Source: Ophthalmolycus amberensis (lineage: Eukaryota; Chordata; Actinopteri; Perciformes; Zoarcidae). From it: DNA of 64,000 nt. The notes under the pieces are model-generated. The model saw only the letters and a list, made by a program, of their open reading frames with translations, had not been told where the DNA came from and searched no databases. Positions 39,201-64,000 of the stretch are shown here, piece after piece. Position numbers and translations under genes: made by a program. How positions within the stretch are numbered: the stretch's first letter is position 1; every line of letters starts with the position of its first letter. The stretch lies in assembly GCA_024529925.1 (NCBI GenBank), contig JAFEUB010001021.1, forward strand, positions 443,501 through 507,500, read 5' to 3'.

Positions 39201-41604
39201 GGAGTTGTTCATTCGTTGGCTGGAGATCACGGCTTTCCTCCCTGTTATCAGCTTCCACACGCCACCCTGGGTCTGCGGAGAGGACCGGGTATACAAACTA
39301 GAATTCTATTTTGAAAAACCACAACCAAAACCACATTACACAGCAGTATAGAGCCCCTCATGTAGCCGCTCCAACCCGGCAACTCTTTCCTGTTGAAAAC
39401 ACTTTGGCCCACCCTGCAGCCTCAGGCTGAGGCGCTGTCATTACATCAGCCCTCATCCCCATTAGATATGATTACAATAGCAGCAACCAAGTAGGCGCAC
39501 ATTCTTTTGCAGACTGGATAACAAGATTTTCACTTGTGAAGATTTGCAGTGGAGAGATCAAGTGAAGTGATGTGTGAATGCTGGATTATCCCTCCTTCTT
39601 TGCACAGTGGTTAAGATTGCTTATGAAAAGAGGAGAGTTTATTGACCCAGCAGCCTCTCCTCAGTTTTGAGGGGTCAGTGCGGAGAAGTTCCCACCGGTG
39701 TGTTTGCAGAGGAGCATGAGGGCTGCTGAGACCTGGTGTATCAAAAGTCAGACCTGGCAGCAGGAGAGATAGGACTAAACCCTGTCCCTCTCCGCTGGAA
39801 ATCAGGAATGCACTGTTCACCGTGCACGGCGAGAAAACACAGCCTACCATCTCAGAGAGTCCGGTGACAGATACGGGGTGATACTCAGGTTCCTGAACAT
39901 CAAGGAGATTCGGGGCTATTTTTCCCGCTCCCCTCGCCCTTCCCTTCTTTCCTCAATAGGAGCGACTGCCTGGCTCCCTCCCGGCTTCACCTGTGGTTAA
40001 GAGTCCATCTGTTCTGAATTACACTCTCTCCTCAAGATGTATGGCTCACTCTCACTCTCAAGAGCCGGAATGATAATGAATTTGAGGACAAGTCTTGGAA
40101 AAATACTTTATTGTGGCAATTAAGATTTCCATGAGTAATTGACAAGTGTGACGGAGTGGGAATGATCAACTGCTTTTTTTTTCCACGAGGAGAGGACGGA
40201 GGCAGCTAAATATATTGGTTGTGACTTGTGTTGCGTGACAAAGATAAAAAATAGGCCTTTTGGACAGCAAGACATTTGACAGCAGCAATGTTTTCCATTT
40301 TGGTCTCTTGCGTGGCTTTCAATTTATAAACTCGGCTTAAGTGAGACTGAGAAGGAATTTTAGAGGAAACTAGACCGCTGCATTAAAAATGATGAATGAG
40401 GCTTTTTCTTCTTTTTTTTTAAAAATCGGTGTACTTTACATTTGGCGCACCTTTATTTCCAGAACGTGTGATACTTAAGTCATAGACAGTTCACAGCAGC
40501 GACCGCATTGGAGTCAAATAGCAAACGAAACCCCAAACCCACACACGACTTCTCAATTAGAGAGAGATCCACTCAAACCCCGAGCTGTGACTTCAGGCTC
40601 ATTCCTACGAATGTTCTCAATTCCAACTCATAAAAAGACATTTTGTTTTATAGATGCGGTCAAGTTTTTGTTTTTGTCATGGGACACTGGAGAGGATGTG
40701 ACCCCTTCCAAGAATGCTGAAGTAGTTTGGACGGAGCGTGACAGGAGAAAGACTTGGACAGTGTTAAACCACTAAGTCAACAGTGGGATGCTTTTAAGCT
40801 CTGTTTGCACATCTGGGTGTAGAGATGGCACAAATGGCTTTAGCAGAGCGCATTGTCAATATTATTCTTGTCGCGAATCCTCGAGGCAGATGATTTAGTT
40901 CGGGAAAGAGATTTTTTTCTTGTTTCAGCTTGTTGCTCTAGAAGTGGTTCTGAGTGGGAAAAAAAGTCTCCCGAACAGGGACAGACAATGACTCGAAATA
41001 GATTTCTTCCTGAGCATACTTTGGAGAAATGAAAATGCATGATTTTACAAAAATGCTTTTAATCCTCATTACGTTATTGCTCATCTCTCCATTGGTGACC
41101 CATAGGTGCTGAACCTGACACGGGCCTACATAGCAAAGCACCAGAGCGATGTGATCCCACTGATAGAAAAGTATGCAGAGGAGTGGCGGATGACGAGCAA
41201 CCCCATCTACCGGCCGATGTGGTGGCTCAGTCCCAGTGACCCCGTGACTTTCACCATTGATGACCAGTTCCTCATCGGAGACGAGGTGACTTAACGGTGT
41301 TCTCAATGGGAAGGAATCAAGTTGCAATATATACTTGGCATGCGAATTTATTTTTAACCAAGCCGATGTGTGTTTCCAGGTCCTGGTGGCACCGGTGGTG
41401 GAGAAGGGGGCAGTGCAGAGGGATATATATTTACCTGACGGGGGCTTCCAGTGGCAGGACAGCAAGAATGCTCAGGTGTTCGATGGGGGGACGTTCCTAC
41501 AGGACTACCCTGTGCCCTTGGAGGAGGTGGCTGTTTTCCTTACGGAGAAGCTGAGTCACATGACTGATCCACGAGTCACCCGAATTATCCCGTTACTGTT
41601 TTGA
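24659..41604 (+). CDS. Family 31 glycosidase-like type II membrane protein (MYORG / SITS-binding protein type)
   Basis: Ten coding exons join in frame to 710 codons plus stop: 24659-25129, 26453-26624, 35487-35694, 35908-36058, 37822-38019, 38406-38674, 38822-38958, 39167-39288, 41106-41285 and 41380-41604. All introns are GT-AG. The N-terminus has a short cytoplasmic segment and one membrane anchor (about residues 30-50, GAIACLGVAVFFVMTIGIIYW) with no signal peptide, which fits a type II protein with a lumenal or extracellular domain. Several N-glycosylation sequons follow (NKT, NVS, NAT, NIS, NIT, NLT). The C-terminal half carries family-31 landmarks: NITNPGAVSWFLDRVGAL, LIPDAVGG, LFIRWLEITAFLPVISFHTP, PMWWLSPSD, DDQFLIGDEVLVAPVVEKGA and RDIYLP. 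The length is close to human MYORG (about 714 aa). However, MYORG is encoded essentially in one coding exon, whereas this gene is split into ten, so the SITS-binding-protein branch is more likely. The nucleophile position reads LEGGE (residues 444-448) where MYORG has FDAGE, and the acid/base region reads MQSDW (503-507). Activity is therefore doubtful. The substrate is not inferable. Confidence 0.88.
28770..28815 (-). other. Orphan exon-like segment (46 bp)
   Basis: On the minus strand a long pyrimidine tract and cag precede a 46-bp segment that ends in AAG|gtaacc. With one leading base it reads SLELLLQNFINDEFK, which has a protein-like composition. No neighbouring minus-strand exon in compatible phase was found, and I do not recognise the peptide. 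It sits inside intron 2 of the plus-strand family-31 gene. It may be a lone exon of a nested gene or chance. Confidence 0.25.
29810..29860 (+). repeat. Compound GT/GC microsatellite
   Basis: A GT run of about 50 bp with CG steps, inside intron 2 of the family-31 gene. Confidence 0.9.
30746..30792 (+). repeat. (CACACG)-type CA microsatellite
   Basis: A CA run with regularly spaced CG steps (acacacgcacacacgc pattern), about 47 bp, inside intron 2 of the family-31 gene. Confidence 0.9.
33195..33265 (+). repeat. (GT)35 microsatellite
   Basis: A pure GT/AC run of 71 bp inside the second (8.9-kb) intron of the family-31 gene. It is the longest dinucleotide tract in the window and is open in all frames, which produces false ORFs. 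Confidence 0.98.
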
Positions 41605-43885
41605 ATCAGATTCTTTTTTTCTCGTGCTGTTCTCAACTTGCACTTTTCCACTAAAGACCATTGACCCTGTCTCAAGGCTTGAGATGATATGTAGAAAGAT
41701 TTTTTTTTTTTTTATACTTGCACTTTACAGTTCAAAATAATTTTTTTTTTCTTTTCTTCCTTTTAAAAAAATGATCGGTTTTACCTCTTTGCTGATTTGT
41801 TTCCGGACTTTTTTTTTTTGATCTGTTCTGCTTTTTTTTGTATGTAAGTTCCGGAGAAATCTCTGCGTTTACATACTGCATTTCTACAGTCTTTACATTT
41901 TGAATCGCTGCTGGCTCTCTTGATAAGGAGGAACAAAGCAAGCCCCTTGTTGCTTAACAATAATCTCTCAAGAAGACCAAATGAAGATATAGAAGGACAA
42001 AGGACAAAGGATAAAGGCTTGTTGGGAGGAAATTAGCTCACAGAAAGCTTCGTACCGAAAGTGACGCACCGTGGTACCCTATGTGTTGCTCACTCGTCAG
42101 AGAGGCTTGTACTTGAACCTATCAGGCCAACGGGCTGATGTTTTTTGAATGTACCTCATATTATGGATTTTCACCGCTTTACAGAGTCATCAGACACAAC
42201 AAACTTACCCTGAGCACTTATTGTTAGAGGAGTTCAACTTAATTTATCATATCTGTTGGACAGTTCTGAATGTCCTTTAGTACTGTAGGCCAGATGAACT
42301 TGAGGCCAAGCCACTGTAATTGTAACTCTGGCTATATTTGAATTTAGATTAGATGCTACCATTTTACTAACCTGCTGTAGTAAGGGCTTTTAAATGGGCC
42401 GCACTTCTTTTTTTTTTACCAAGTCTGTCGGATGTTGTGTTAGTATGCTCTTTCATGTGTCAGTGCCAAAATGAAGTTGAAGAAGAAAAGAAAGCCTTGT
42501 TGACGACGCCACAGCTCGAAATGAGACTTTTAACAGATAGTTTGAAATACACTCGCTCGCTTTCTTGCAGGGCGATAGGTGAGAAGACTGATACTGCTGT
42601 CACATCTGTATGGCAAATATTAAGACAGCGCAGGGAGCCGCTTGGCTTAGCAGCGGTGTGCAGACTGGAAACATGGGGAAACAGCTAGTCTGGTCCAAAG
42701 CTAACAAAATCATACTCAATAACTAACAGCTTATAGCTCGGTTATTTAATTCGTACAAAATAACAAAGAGTTGTGACTTGACGAGGGGTTAAGTGATGGA
42801 CTATTTCTTAACCGTCTCCTGGCTGCAAACTTTCTATTTACCATACAGATACAAGAATGGTATCAATCTTCTCATCTGAGACTCAGCAAGAAAGCGAATA
42901 AAAGCATTTCCCAAAATGAGGGACTACTCCTCTAATAGGACGACATGGGGAAAGAGCTCTTCAGACTAAACACATAAATAAGATGCTCTTCTATGTAAGA
43001 CATCTTATTGTAGCCATCTTGAATTCATCAGGAAGGAATACTTGATAATTGAATAAAAGGCCACAGAGATGTAGTGGCACTTTACATGAACCTTGATGAG
43101 TAACTGTAATCACATTCACGTCCATCGCTTGCCTAAATTCAAAAGGATTACTTGTGGAAGATGTGTTTTTTATTTGGTTTCAAGGATGATTAATGCTTTA
43201 ATCAAATTGTATATGGATGAGATAACTGATTTTCTTTTACGACTATATTCAAGCTAGCCCATGGAGAAATGTAACCAACTTACCACCATGATGCATTGAG
43301 TTAATTAGCTAGTTGGCTTTTCTTTATTGATTTACTCTTCACCAGACAATCTTAACCGTCCAGCAGTGATGATACAGACTCTGGAACCTTAGTGAATGCT
43401 TTACCACTAAATGAATTGTATAATTTTGATCTAACACGTTTACTGTATCAACTTGAACACTCAGGTCTATACTGAAGCTTATCAAATCACCAAATGTCTT
43501 AGTGCAACGCAGCATGTTGTGAACACATCTACGTCTTAATCTCTCCCAGAGCTGAATGTACAACAGACAAACTGTGATTTCCCAACCAAGCCCTTCGTGC
43601 GAGGAGCTTTCCTATAGTTCCCGTTCGAATGCTTTTAAGTCATGCTGTGGTATGTTCACGTTTAAGTTGCAGGAAAAGCTTTGACGTGTTAATTCCTTCC
43701 CTCTACAGACTGAGCGAATCATGCGCCTTAATATGCCACTCTTAAATCTGGACAACACGCGTGTCTGGATTATTGCAGTAATGTACATATTACGATGACT
43801 GTGCCATTACAAGTGTTTTTTTGTCTCTTCTGTAAATCAGAGAACTTAGAATGACAAAGTTGCAATAAAGTTTACATTTTCTTAC
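41605..43885 (+). other. Probable 3' UTR of the family 31 glycosidase-like gene
   Basis: The region follows the stop codon and is non-coding and A/T-rich. It ends with a canonical AATAAA at 43864-43869. Earlier AATAAA motifs occur at 42897-42902 and near 43052, so alternative polyadenylation is possible. The boundary is inferred from the last strong signal before the spacer; no cleavage site can be proven from sequence. Confidence 0.5.
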
Positions 43886-44445
43886 TTCACTTGGAGTAAT
43901 TCAGCTCATGCTTATTTCAAGACATTTTACACCAGTGAACACAGCGGGGCAGCAGGCTGGACAGGTAAGCAGGGAGACCAGTTTTCAAGTGGAGAAATCA
44001 GGAGACGGTTTAAGCTCTTATCTACTCTTTACCCAGGCCCAAATATGCCTCTGTGTGTGTTTGACTGCCTATGCTATGGATTGTGGAATAGACTCCAACA
44101 CGCACAAATAACCCGAAAAAGAAATATGGGAAGTGAATACATGAGGATCGTCTTTTTCATTTGTGGTGTTTGTTGCATCCATGTGCATGCTCCTGTGTGA
44201 GCGTGTGTGTCTGCAAGGTTCTTATTATTAACACCCCTCACTCTTCCGTGTCACTCTTCCGTGTCAGAAAGTCTATGTCTATGTATCCGTGAACATGCTG
44301 ACGACTAGCATCTCCACTAATTCCACTTAAACCTAATAAAGGCTATTTTTAGATTGGGTGAGCACGCAGTGGGAAGGATCTTCAGGGGAATCACATTCAG
44401 CTCAACCTCCGCTAAGCTTCTCTTCCTTACCTTTCTCTCCTGCTG

Positions 44446-44469
44446 CCCCCCCCCCCCCCCCCCCCCCCC
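44446..44469 (+). repeat. C24 homopolymer
   Basis: The longest homopolymer in the window. It lies in the spacer between the converging family-31 gene and cpt1a. Confidence 0.95.
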
Positions 44470-46186
44470 GCCCCTTTGGCTGGGCTCCACCTCGGGGGCC
44501 CCAGGCCCTGCTCCTTTAGGGCAGTTAGACAGGTGCAGCAGGCCAGCCTCGGTGGCAGGCCTCCACGCCAGTCACCGAGCTCGCCCTCTCCGTTTACACC
44601 CTCGCCTTAATCACTTAGATTCATGTGGCACTTTTTTTTTTAAATCCGGGCGCAGTTCTCAGCCAGATAAAATTCACAAGCCCAGTGTGGCTCCATGGTT
44701 TGTGAGGTGATGAAGTTACAGTGAGTCCTGGAGGAACTCTGCTTCAGAGAACAGCAGGGGTGAGAGAGCCTTATGTGACCTTCACTACTATATGATTTAA
44801 TCTTATTGTATATTCAGACTCCAAAATAATGTCCGTTTAATCCGTGTGCAATGAAGTACTTTGTCATATGGTTGGTGTTGATCCTTTATCCTCAACAGCC
44901 TTTTGTGCGGTCCGCTTTAACACAAAATCGAGGCACAATAACGCAATTCTTTCCAGAAACCTTGCGGTCCAAGACATCCACCCTTAAACTAACATTTAGC
45001 AGCAGGACACAATCATTTTTTTCCCCCTTGTTCACTGATTCAACATGTAACATTCAACCCAATTAGTTTGGGGCATAATAAAGCCTTGTCCAGCAGTGTA
45101 GGAAAAAACAAATTGTCCTGCCAAAACCCAAATCAAGAATGACACAAATTATCTACAGGCAGTAGCTGCAATGAGAACAATGCAATTCAGCTACCAGCGA
45201 CAACCACCACACACAAAATAGGAACATCCCCGCTCCTGCGTGAATGATTAGCTTATAAACCAGGAGGGGCAACATTGGCTCCCCTCTTTTCTTTGAGAGT
45301 GTTGTGGAGCAAGTGGTACATGAATTAAACTGGTGACAAGCAGAGGCCGTAGATCTCTCCCAAAGTCTACTTTTAGAAAGTGCAAGTCAAGGTTTTAGGT
45401 TTCAGTGTCTGCTCTTTAGTGAATGGGTTTTCCAGCTCGCCAATTAGGTGAACAATCTAAAGGCTTGTGGTCCAGAAGCCAGCTGCTTGAAGTCAGTTGA
45501 TTATGCTGTATGGACCTGTCACAGTCTTGTGTTCTAAATAGAGAAGAAACTTCCTTTCTCCTTTGTGTCAATAATAATCAAACATCTCTTCGTGCACAGA
45601 CAGCCAGGACACACTTCAAAACAAGAAAAACAAAGTTCTAGCTTTGAAAGTGAACCTCGAGAAGCCGAACTGCAGGTTCCCGGAGTTGACGAGGAGTAAG
45701 CAGACCTCAGGAATGCAGTCTTGAAATGTTAGCCTGCTATCGGAAGCCGAAGGCAGGGTGACATCAGGGCGAGTGTACTATTGTAGAGGTGTGTGTGTGT
45801 GTGTGTTTGAGAGAGGGAGAGAGCCCAAGTGCTGGACAGGAGCTAGAGGGAAACTGTCACTGTGCAGGGACTTATTAATACACCCAGAGACGGAACTGGC
45901 TCCTGGGTGCCGTCCACTTGAGCCCAACCACCTGGCCAGATGGCATGCCACAGCTTCCCTTTGCTTAAGTAAACACTGAGCTAAGGAAGGAAAGAGCTCA
46001 TTTTCACACCAGAACGGTTTTTAGGCGCTTTACTTTACGCTCTGACAATTACTTTAATTGTAAAACTGATTAACACAGGCATGGCCACAAGTCAACCCTC
46101 TGATACAGATGAGGGTTGAGCCTTGAAATAAACAAGAGATAAAACATTATAATTTTGCAAAGTCTACGCCATGTGTGCTGGACAGC

Positions 46187-46316
46187 AGCGCTGGGCGACA
46201 TAGAGAAAATCAAATATCACGACTGTATTCGATCAAATAAGATATCAAAAACCTAAGACAATATCCAGTCTCATGTCACAATATAAATATGATATCCATA
46301 TTTTGCCCAGCCCTAC
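46187..46316. mobile_element. Short MITE with GCTGGGC termini
   Basis: The ends (agcgctgggcgacata and the complement of tattttgcccagccct) form an imperfect inverted repeat of about 15 bp. The interior contains gagaaaatcaaatatcacga and aatatccagtctcat, blocks familiar from abundant fish MITEs. It looks like an internally deleted copy of about 130 bp. No clear target duplication was found. Confidence 0.5.
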
Positions 46317-46849
46317 TCGACAGGCCATTTCAGCTCACCTCCAGCCTCATTGGTTCTCAGGGAGGGGTATGGTTAGATTTAATAAGCCAACAGCTGAAGA
46401 ACATGGGTCATATACTGCCAAGCTGGAAACCAGCCAAATGTCTCAAAGTTAGTGCAGCAATATGTTATTAGCTATGCTAGTATGTTCAGACATTCATGGT
46501 CCCCAGAGGACCATTCCTAATGACTTTGGTGGTCCTGAATTCTCCTCTGGTGCCACCATGTACTTGACATTAGGATGGATTGCCGTACAATTCGGTACAC
46601 ACATTCATGTCCCCCTCAGGATGAACTGTACTAATCTTTCTGAGCCCTTAACATTTCCTATCGTGCCATTATCATGTTAGGCCTTTTTTTGCTTGAGAAG
46701 CGACTAATCAATTATCGAAACTGTTGGATTTATTTAATCAAAAATTTGATTGTCTTGTTCACACATCACATCTTCCACAAGTTATGAAATGATAGAACAG
46801 ATTGTAGGAAAGCGAGAACATACTCAGCGGTCATACAGCTGTCCGACAT

Positions 46850-48533
46850 TCACTTTATTGTTAAAACTCGTTTTGGTATATCAGCCGCTTGTCTTTTTAC
46901 ACCATCTTTGAATTAAAAGGCAAACATATACAGCTTCATCTTCAAAAAAGAACATGCAGCAGTGTCAACATGAGGTCTACCGAGATAAAAAGTCATACAA
47001 CTTCACCGTATACTTGCAAAGTCTGTGAGAACAAAACTGTCACGTCAAAAAAGAAAAGAGGAAGTATTTTGTCTGTTTTACTTCTTAAATCAGCAAAGCT
47101 TTAACTTAGTGCGCATCATTCGCCACATTCAGCTGGTAAATGTTTTTAATAAAGAAGTTTAAACATGGAAAATAAATATGACCTGACAACATATACACAA
47201 GAACAGAAATGCATCCCTACGTGACAGCCCCTCTATATCTGCACTTCTTAAGTATCACTCTGAGGGGAAAAAAGAAAAGATTTCGTAGTTTACTGGAGAC
47301 ACCACAGCCTAGTAAGCGACTCTGCAACTTATTTTGACAGTTGAAATAACGCTATGTTGTAACTGACAATTACAACAATTCATGTTGATCTGACGAAAGG
47401 CTACCAAGGTAGTTGGGAATTGGTAAGTTTGAACTAAAGGACCAGTCATGGAGTGCTCAGCTTTTTTTTTAACAAGAAAATAAAGTCACCGCCGAACACG
47501 CACCCTAGAAACACGCCCCGCCCTGCCGATCCTCGCACTTCCACAGCAGACTTTACGTTGTACTACCCACCAGTTCATCGGGGTCACACGGCATTGTACC
47601 GCATTTCAATATCTTCTACTGTTGCACATGTACTCTGCAACATAAGCACTAATCTTCCAATGCTGGAACCAGCACTCTAGAATACTAGGCCATGTTTAAA
47701 AGAAAAACCTGAGTAATGAACATGACAAACACAACCATGATGTGCCTTTACGCTCCACCATACCATGACAGCAGCTTGTGGATCCATCGATTATCTCCCT
47801 GTCGTCTGTGTTGGTATCCAGATCTCACCGTTACAGGGTCACGCTCCAGACCAAAGCTGAATACCTGTACTTATCGTTAGTACAGATCAACTGTTTTACT
47901 GTAGAACATTACTGGATACAATTGTTCAGGCTAGTAAATCAGACTATTTAAACTGAGCCGTATGAAATTAATCGACACCATGCAACATGCAATTATTTGT
48001 TGATGATATTTAATATCACATTTACTGCTTTGGCCAGTTACACGTGACTCAGGCGCTGCAATTGAAAAGGAGAATCCAAAAAGAACAACAAAATTTAATA
48101 GGATTTTTAAAACCAGGACAACACTAGTGAACATATTGCACCATCTCTGAACTTCAAAACGTGAGTGCAATATTGGATGATGCGAATGAACAATCCTTTA
48201 GTGTGGTAACACAGACGAGAGCTCTAATGTCCCCCTCCCTCTCTGCCCGTTTTACATGAGTGGGTCACTAAGGCACCCAGAAGAACAGTCCTGTCAGTAC
48301 AAACGTTGATCTGTGCACTACCTGTACCCAATAACACCAGTATCTCACCTTGCCTATAAATACAGAACGCATAACCGCCTCAAAATCACATTGACAAAAA
48401 CTCTCAATCATTCTTATTTCTGTAACATCAATTAACCCAAAATCCAATATTTGATTCTGTACAAACCTCAGAAAGAATAGATTTCTTGCTAAAAACAACT
48501 TATTATGTTAATGCCACCCATGGAGAGGGCTCA
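46850..48533 (-). other. cpt1a: Probable cpt1a 3' UTR
   Basis: Non-coding sequence follows the cpt1a stop codon (48534-48536). The first convincing minus-strand AATAAA is at 46854-46859, which would give a 3' UTR of about 1.7 kb. A long 3' UTR is usual for CPT1A. The end point is an inference from the hexamer only. Confidence 0.4.
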
Positions 48534-62682
<14,149 letters not shown>

Positions 62683-63122
62683 CTGAGGGCGAGCACAGAG
62701 CAAGATAATAAAGTTAGTCAAGAGGACGTTTCAAGAAAGTTTTTTCATCAAACATAAAAAGGTAAAGGGAGATGTATGTCAAAAACATTGACCCAGCCAC
62801 ATCAATGTTCTCTTACTTTATGTTATGTGGATCTAGTAAATTCATCACAACAGGGATACTGAGTCACAACAACCAACATCATACAGTCACTACATCCCGA
62901 TATCTGGACGAGGCTTAATAATTGTTGTCAGGCAGATATCAGATCAATCTTTCGGATTGACCAGCTCCCGTCACAGTTATTTGAAATCAGAAGTCATTAT
63001 TCCTCGACGGCGCTGCAGCGTGCCTAATTTCCAAGATTTAAATCAGTTTAAGCTCTTTGTAGGAAGTGGGAGCCGGTTCTTATTGGCTTTCAAGCTTTCT
63101 AGTAGGCACTAGAAGTAGATCC

Positions 63123-63161
63123 GGACGGATCACAGATTGATCCGTGATCCTTACGGATCAC
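63123..63161. repeat. Clustered GGATCA/TGATCC inverted repeats
   Basis: GGATCA-5nt-TGATCC (63127-63143) abuts GTGATCC-TTAC-GGATCAC (63144-63161). Together they give nested inverted repeats about 470 bp upstream of the cpt1a start exon. They could be a fragment of a repeat or a protein-binding site; neither is established. Confidence 0.7.
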
Positions 63162-63371
63162 CCCTCACGGTTCGGCACACGCGTGTGAGCTGACGATGTC
63201 GTGTCAGTTACTCATCACCGAACTGGTGAGGCAGGTGAGGCATTATATCCTTTACTACCAAAGAGCCGACACAAGGAAAACCATTTTATTCCAAACTACA
63301 AGTTCCTTGTATTGTTAATTTGCAAACCTTCAGTGAGCTATTGCATGTTTAAAATGTTAATATGCAATTTA

Positions 63372-63608
63372 GGGGCGACCGTGGCTCACTGGGTTAAGAG
63401 GGTTGTCTGGTAACCGCAGGGTCAACGGTTCGATCCTCGACTGGGACGTGTCACGTGTCGTAGTGTCCCTGAGCCCCGGCTCCCCGGCTCCCCGGGCGCC
63501 TATCATTGGCAGCCCACTGCTCCCTATACACAGGGATGGGTCACATGCAGAAGTCAAATTTCGTGTATATGTATATGACAATAAAAATGGTTTCTTTCTT
63601 GCTTTCTT
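63372..63608 (+). mobile_element. tRNA-derived SINE
   Basis: The head resembles a tRNA with an A box (tggctcactgggttaag, from about 63381) and a B box (ggttcgatcc, 63427-63436). A core with ggcagcccactgctcc follows, typical of fish tRNA-core SINEs, then a tail with tgacaataaaaatgg and short TTTC repeats. Target duplications are not clear. It lies upstream of cpt1a in the opposite orientation. Confidence 0.78.
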
Positions 63609-64000
63609 AATATGATATGGGAGCTAAGAAGGGAAAGGAGTGGGGAGACAACGGAAAGCTTAGTGGGAACTGATTTTAAGTCTGCAGAGGTGACATCTCT
63701 AACTTTGCACTGCCATCATCCACCACCTCCAGTAGTGGAAGAGATCTTGGCACACAATCTTAATAATAAAGTGAGTTCAGGTAAATAACCTTGATGAAAG
63801 GGGGAGTCTGGTCTACAGCTCATATTTTGCCATGTCAGTGCATTATCTTACCCGGTATCCAATACCGCAGATTTCTTGTCTTTTGTAATTATGGAACTAA
63901 TAAGGCTTCTAATACTAAGATTTAATTGGTATTCTTTTTGTATGTACTGATTGTGAACCGGAGGTAAGGTGGTTAGCATTATGAGTGTCTCGGCTATATC

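Larger units (their letters stand above)
43886..46849. other. Intergenic spacer between converging genes
   Basis: The spacer lies between the polyadenylation signals of the family-31 gene (plus) and cpt1a (minus). It holds a C24 homopolymer, a short GT tract near 45788 and the MITE at 46187-46316. No coding exon was recognised. Confidence 0.6.
62683..64000. other. cpt1a upstream region or first intron
   Basis: The stretch contains the GATC-rich inverted repeats and the SINE. No CpG-rich promoter and no clear non-coding first exon of cpt1a were recognised, so the promoter may lie beyond the window. Confidence 0.45.

Noticed and set aside
63372..63450. Possible tRNA gene (A and B boxes)
   Set aside because: The cloverleaf is degenerate and continues into a SINE core and tail, so it is a tRNA-derived SINE head, not a functional tRNA.

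Overview
The window is vertebrate nuclear DNA. It has long introns with GT-AG splice sites, many (GT)n, (GA)n and poly-C/poly-G tracts, and fish-type dispersed repeats. These point to a ray-finned fish, most likely a percomorph teleost. No bacterial, viral, CRISPR or rRNA feature is seen. I assigned genes by translating splice-bounded exons and comparing them from memory with known families; no database search was run.

Three protein-coding genes can be built exon by exon. (1) mrpl23, the mitochondrial ribosomal protein L23 (uL23m), lies on the minus strand from 17183 to 3384. Its start and four coding exons are present, but its last exon or exons lie beyond base 1. (2) A ten-exon plus-strand gene (24659-41604, 710 aa) encodes a type II membrane protein of glycoside hydrolase family 31, of the MYORG / SITS-binding-protein type. 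Its expected catalytic aspartates look replaced. (3) cpt1a, the liver-type carnitine O-palmitoyltransferase 1, lies complete on the minus strand (62658-48534, 18 coding positions, 772 aa). The family-31 gene and cpt1a converge tail to tail across about 5-7 kb of UTR and spacer.

The strongest unusual observation is in cpt1a. Two tandem, diverged copies of the same coding exon (57495-57582 and 56922-57006) share intron phases. Either copy alone keeps the frame; including both or neither breaks it. They are therefore predicted to be mutually exclusive exons that swap about 29 residues in front of the catalytic domain.

Region by region: 1-3383 has no recognised exon; 3384-17183 is mrpl23, mostly intron; 17184-24658 is spacer holding the mrpl23 promoter, a fish dispersed repeat (18848-19455) and a hAT-type MITE with a perfect 8-bp target duplication (20036-20645); 24659-43885 is the family-31 gene and its 3' UTR; 43886-46850 is spacer with a small MITE; 46850-62682 is cpt1a; 62683-64000 is upstream DNA with a tRNA-derived SINE. 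In function, mrpl23 (mitochondrial translation) and cpt1a (fatty-acid entry into mitochondria) are both mitochondrial, but nothing here suggests co-regulation; the layout is ordinary chromosomal neighbourhood.
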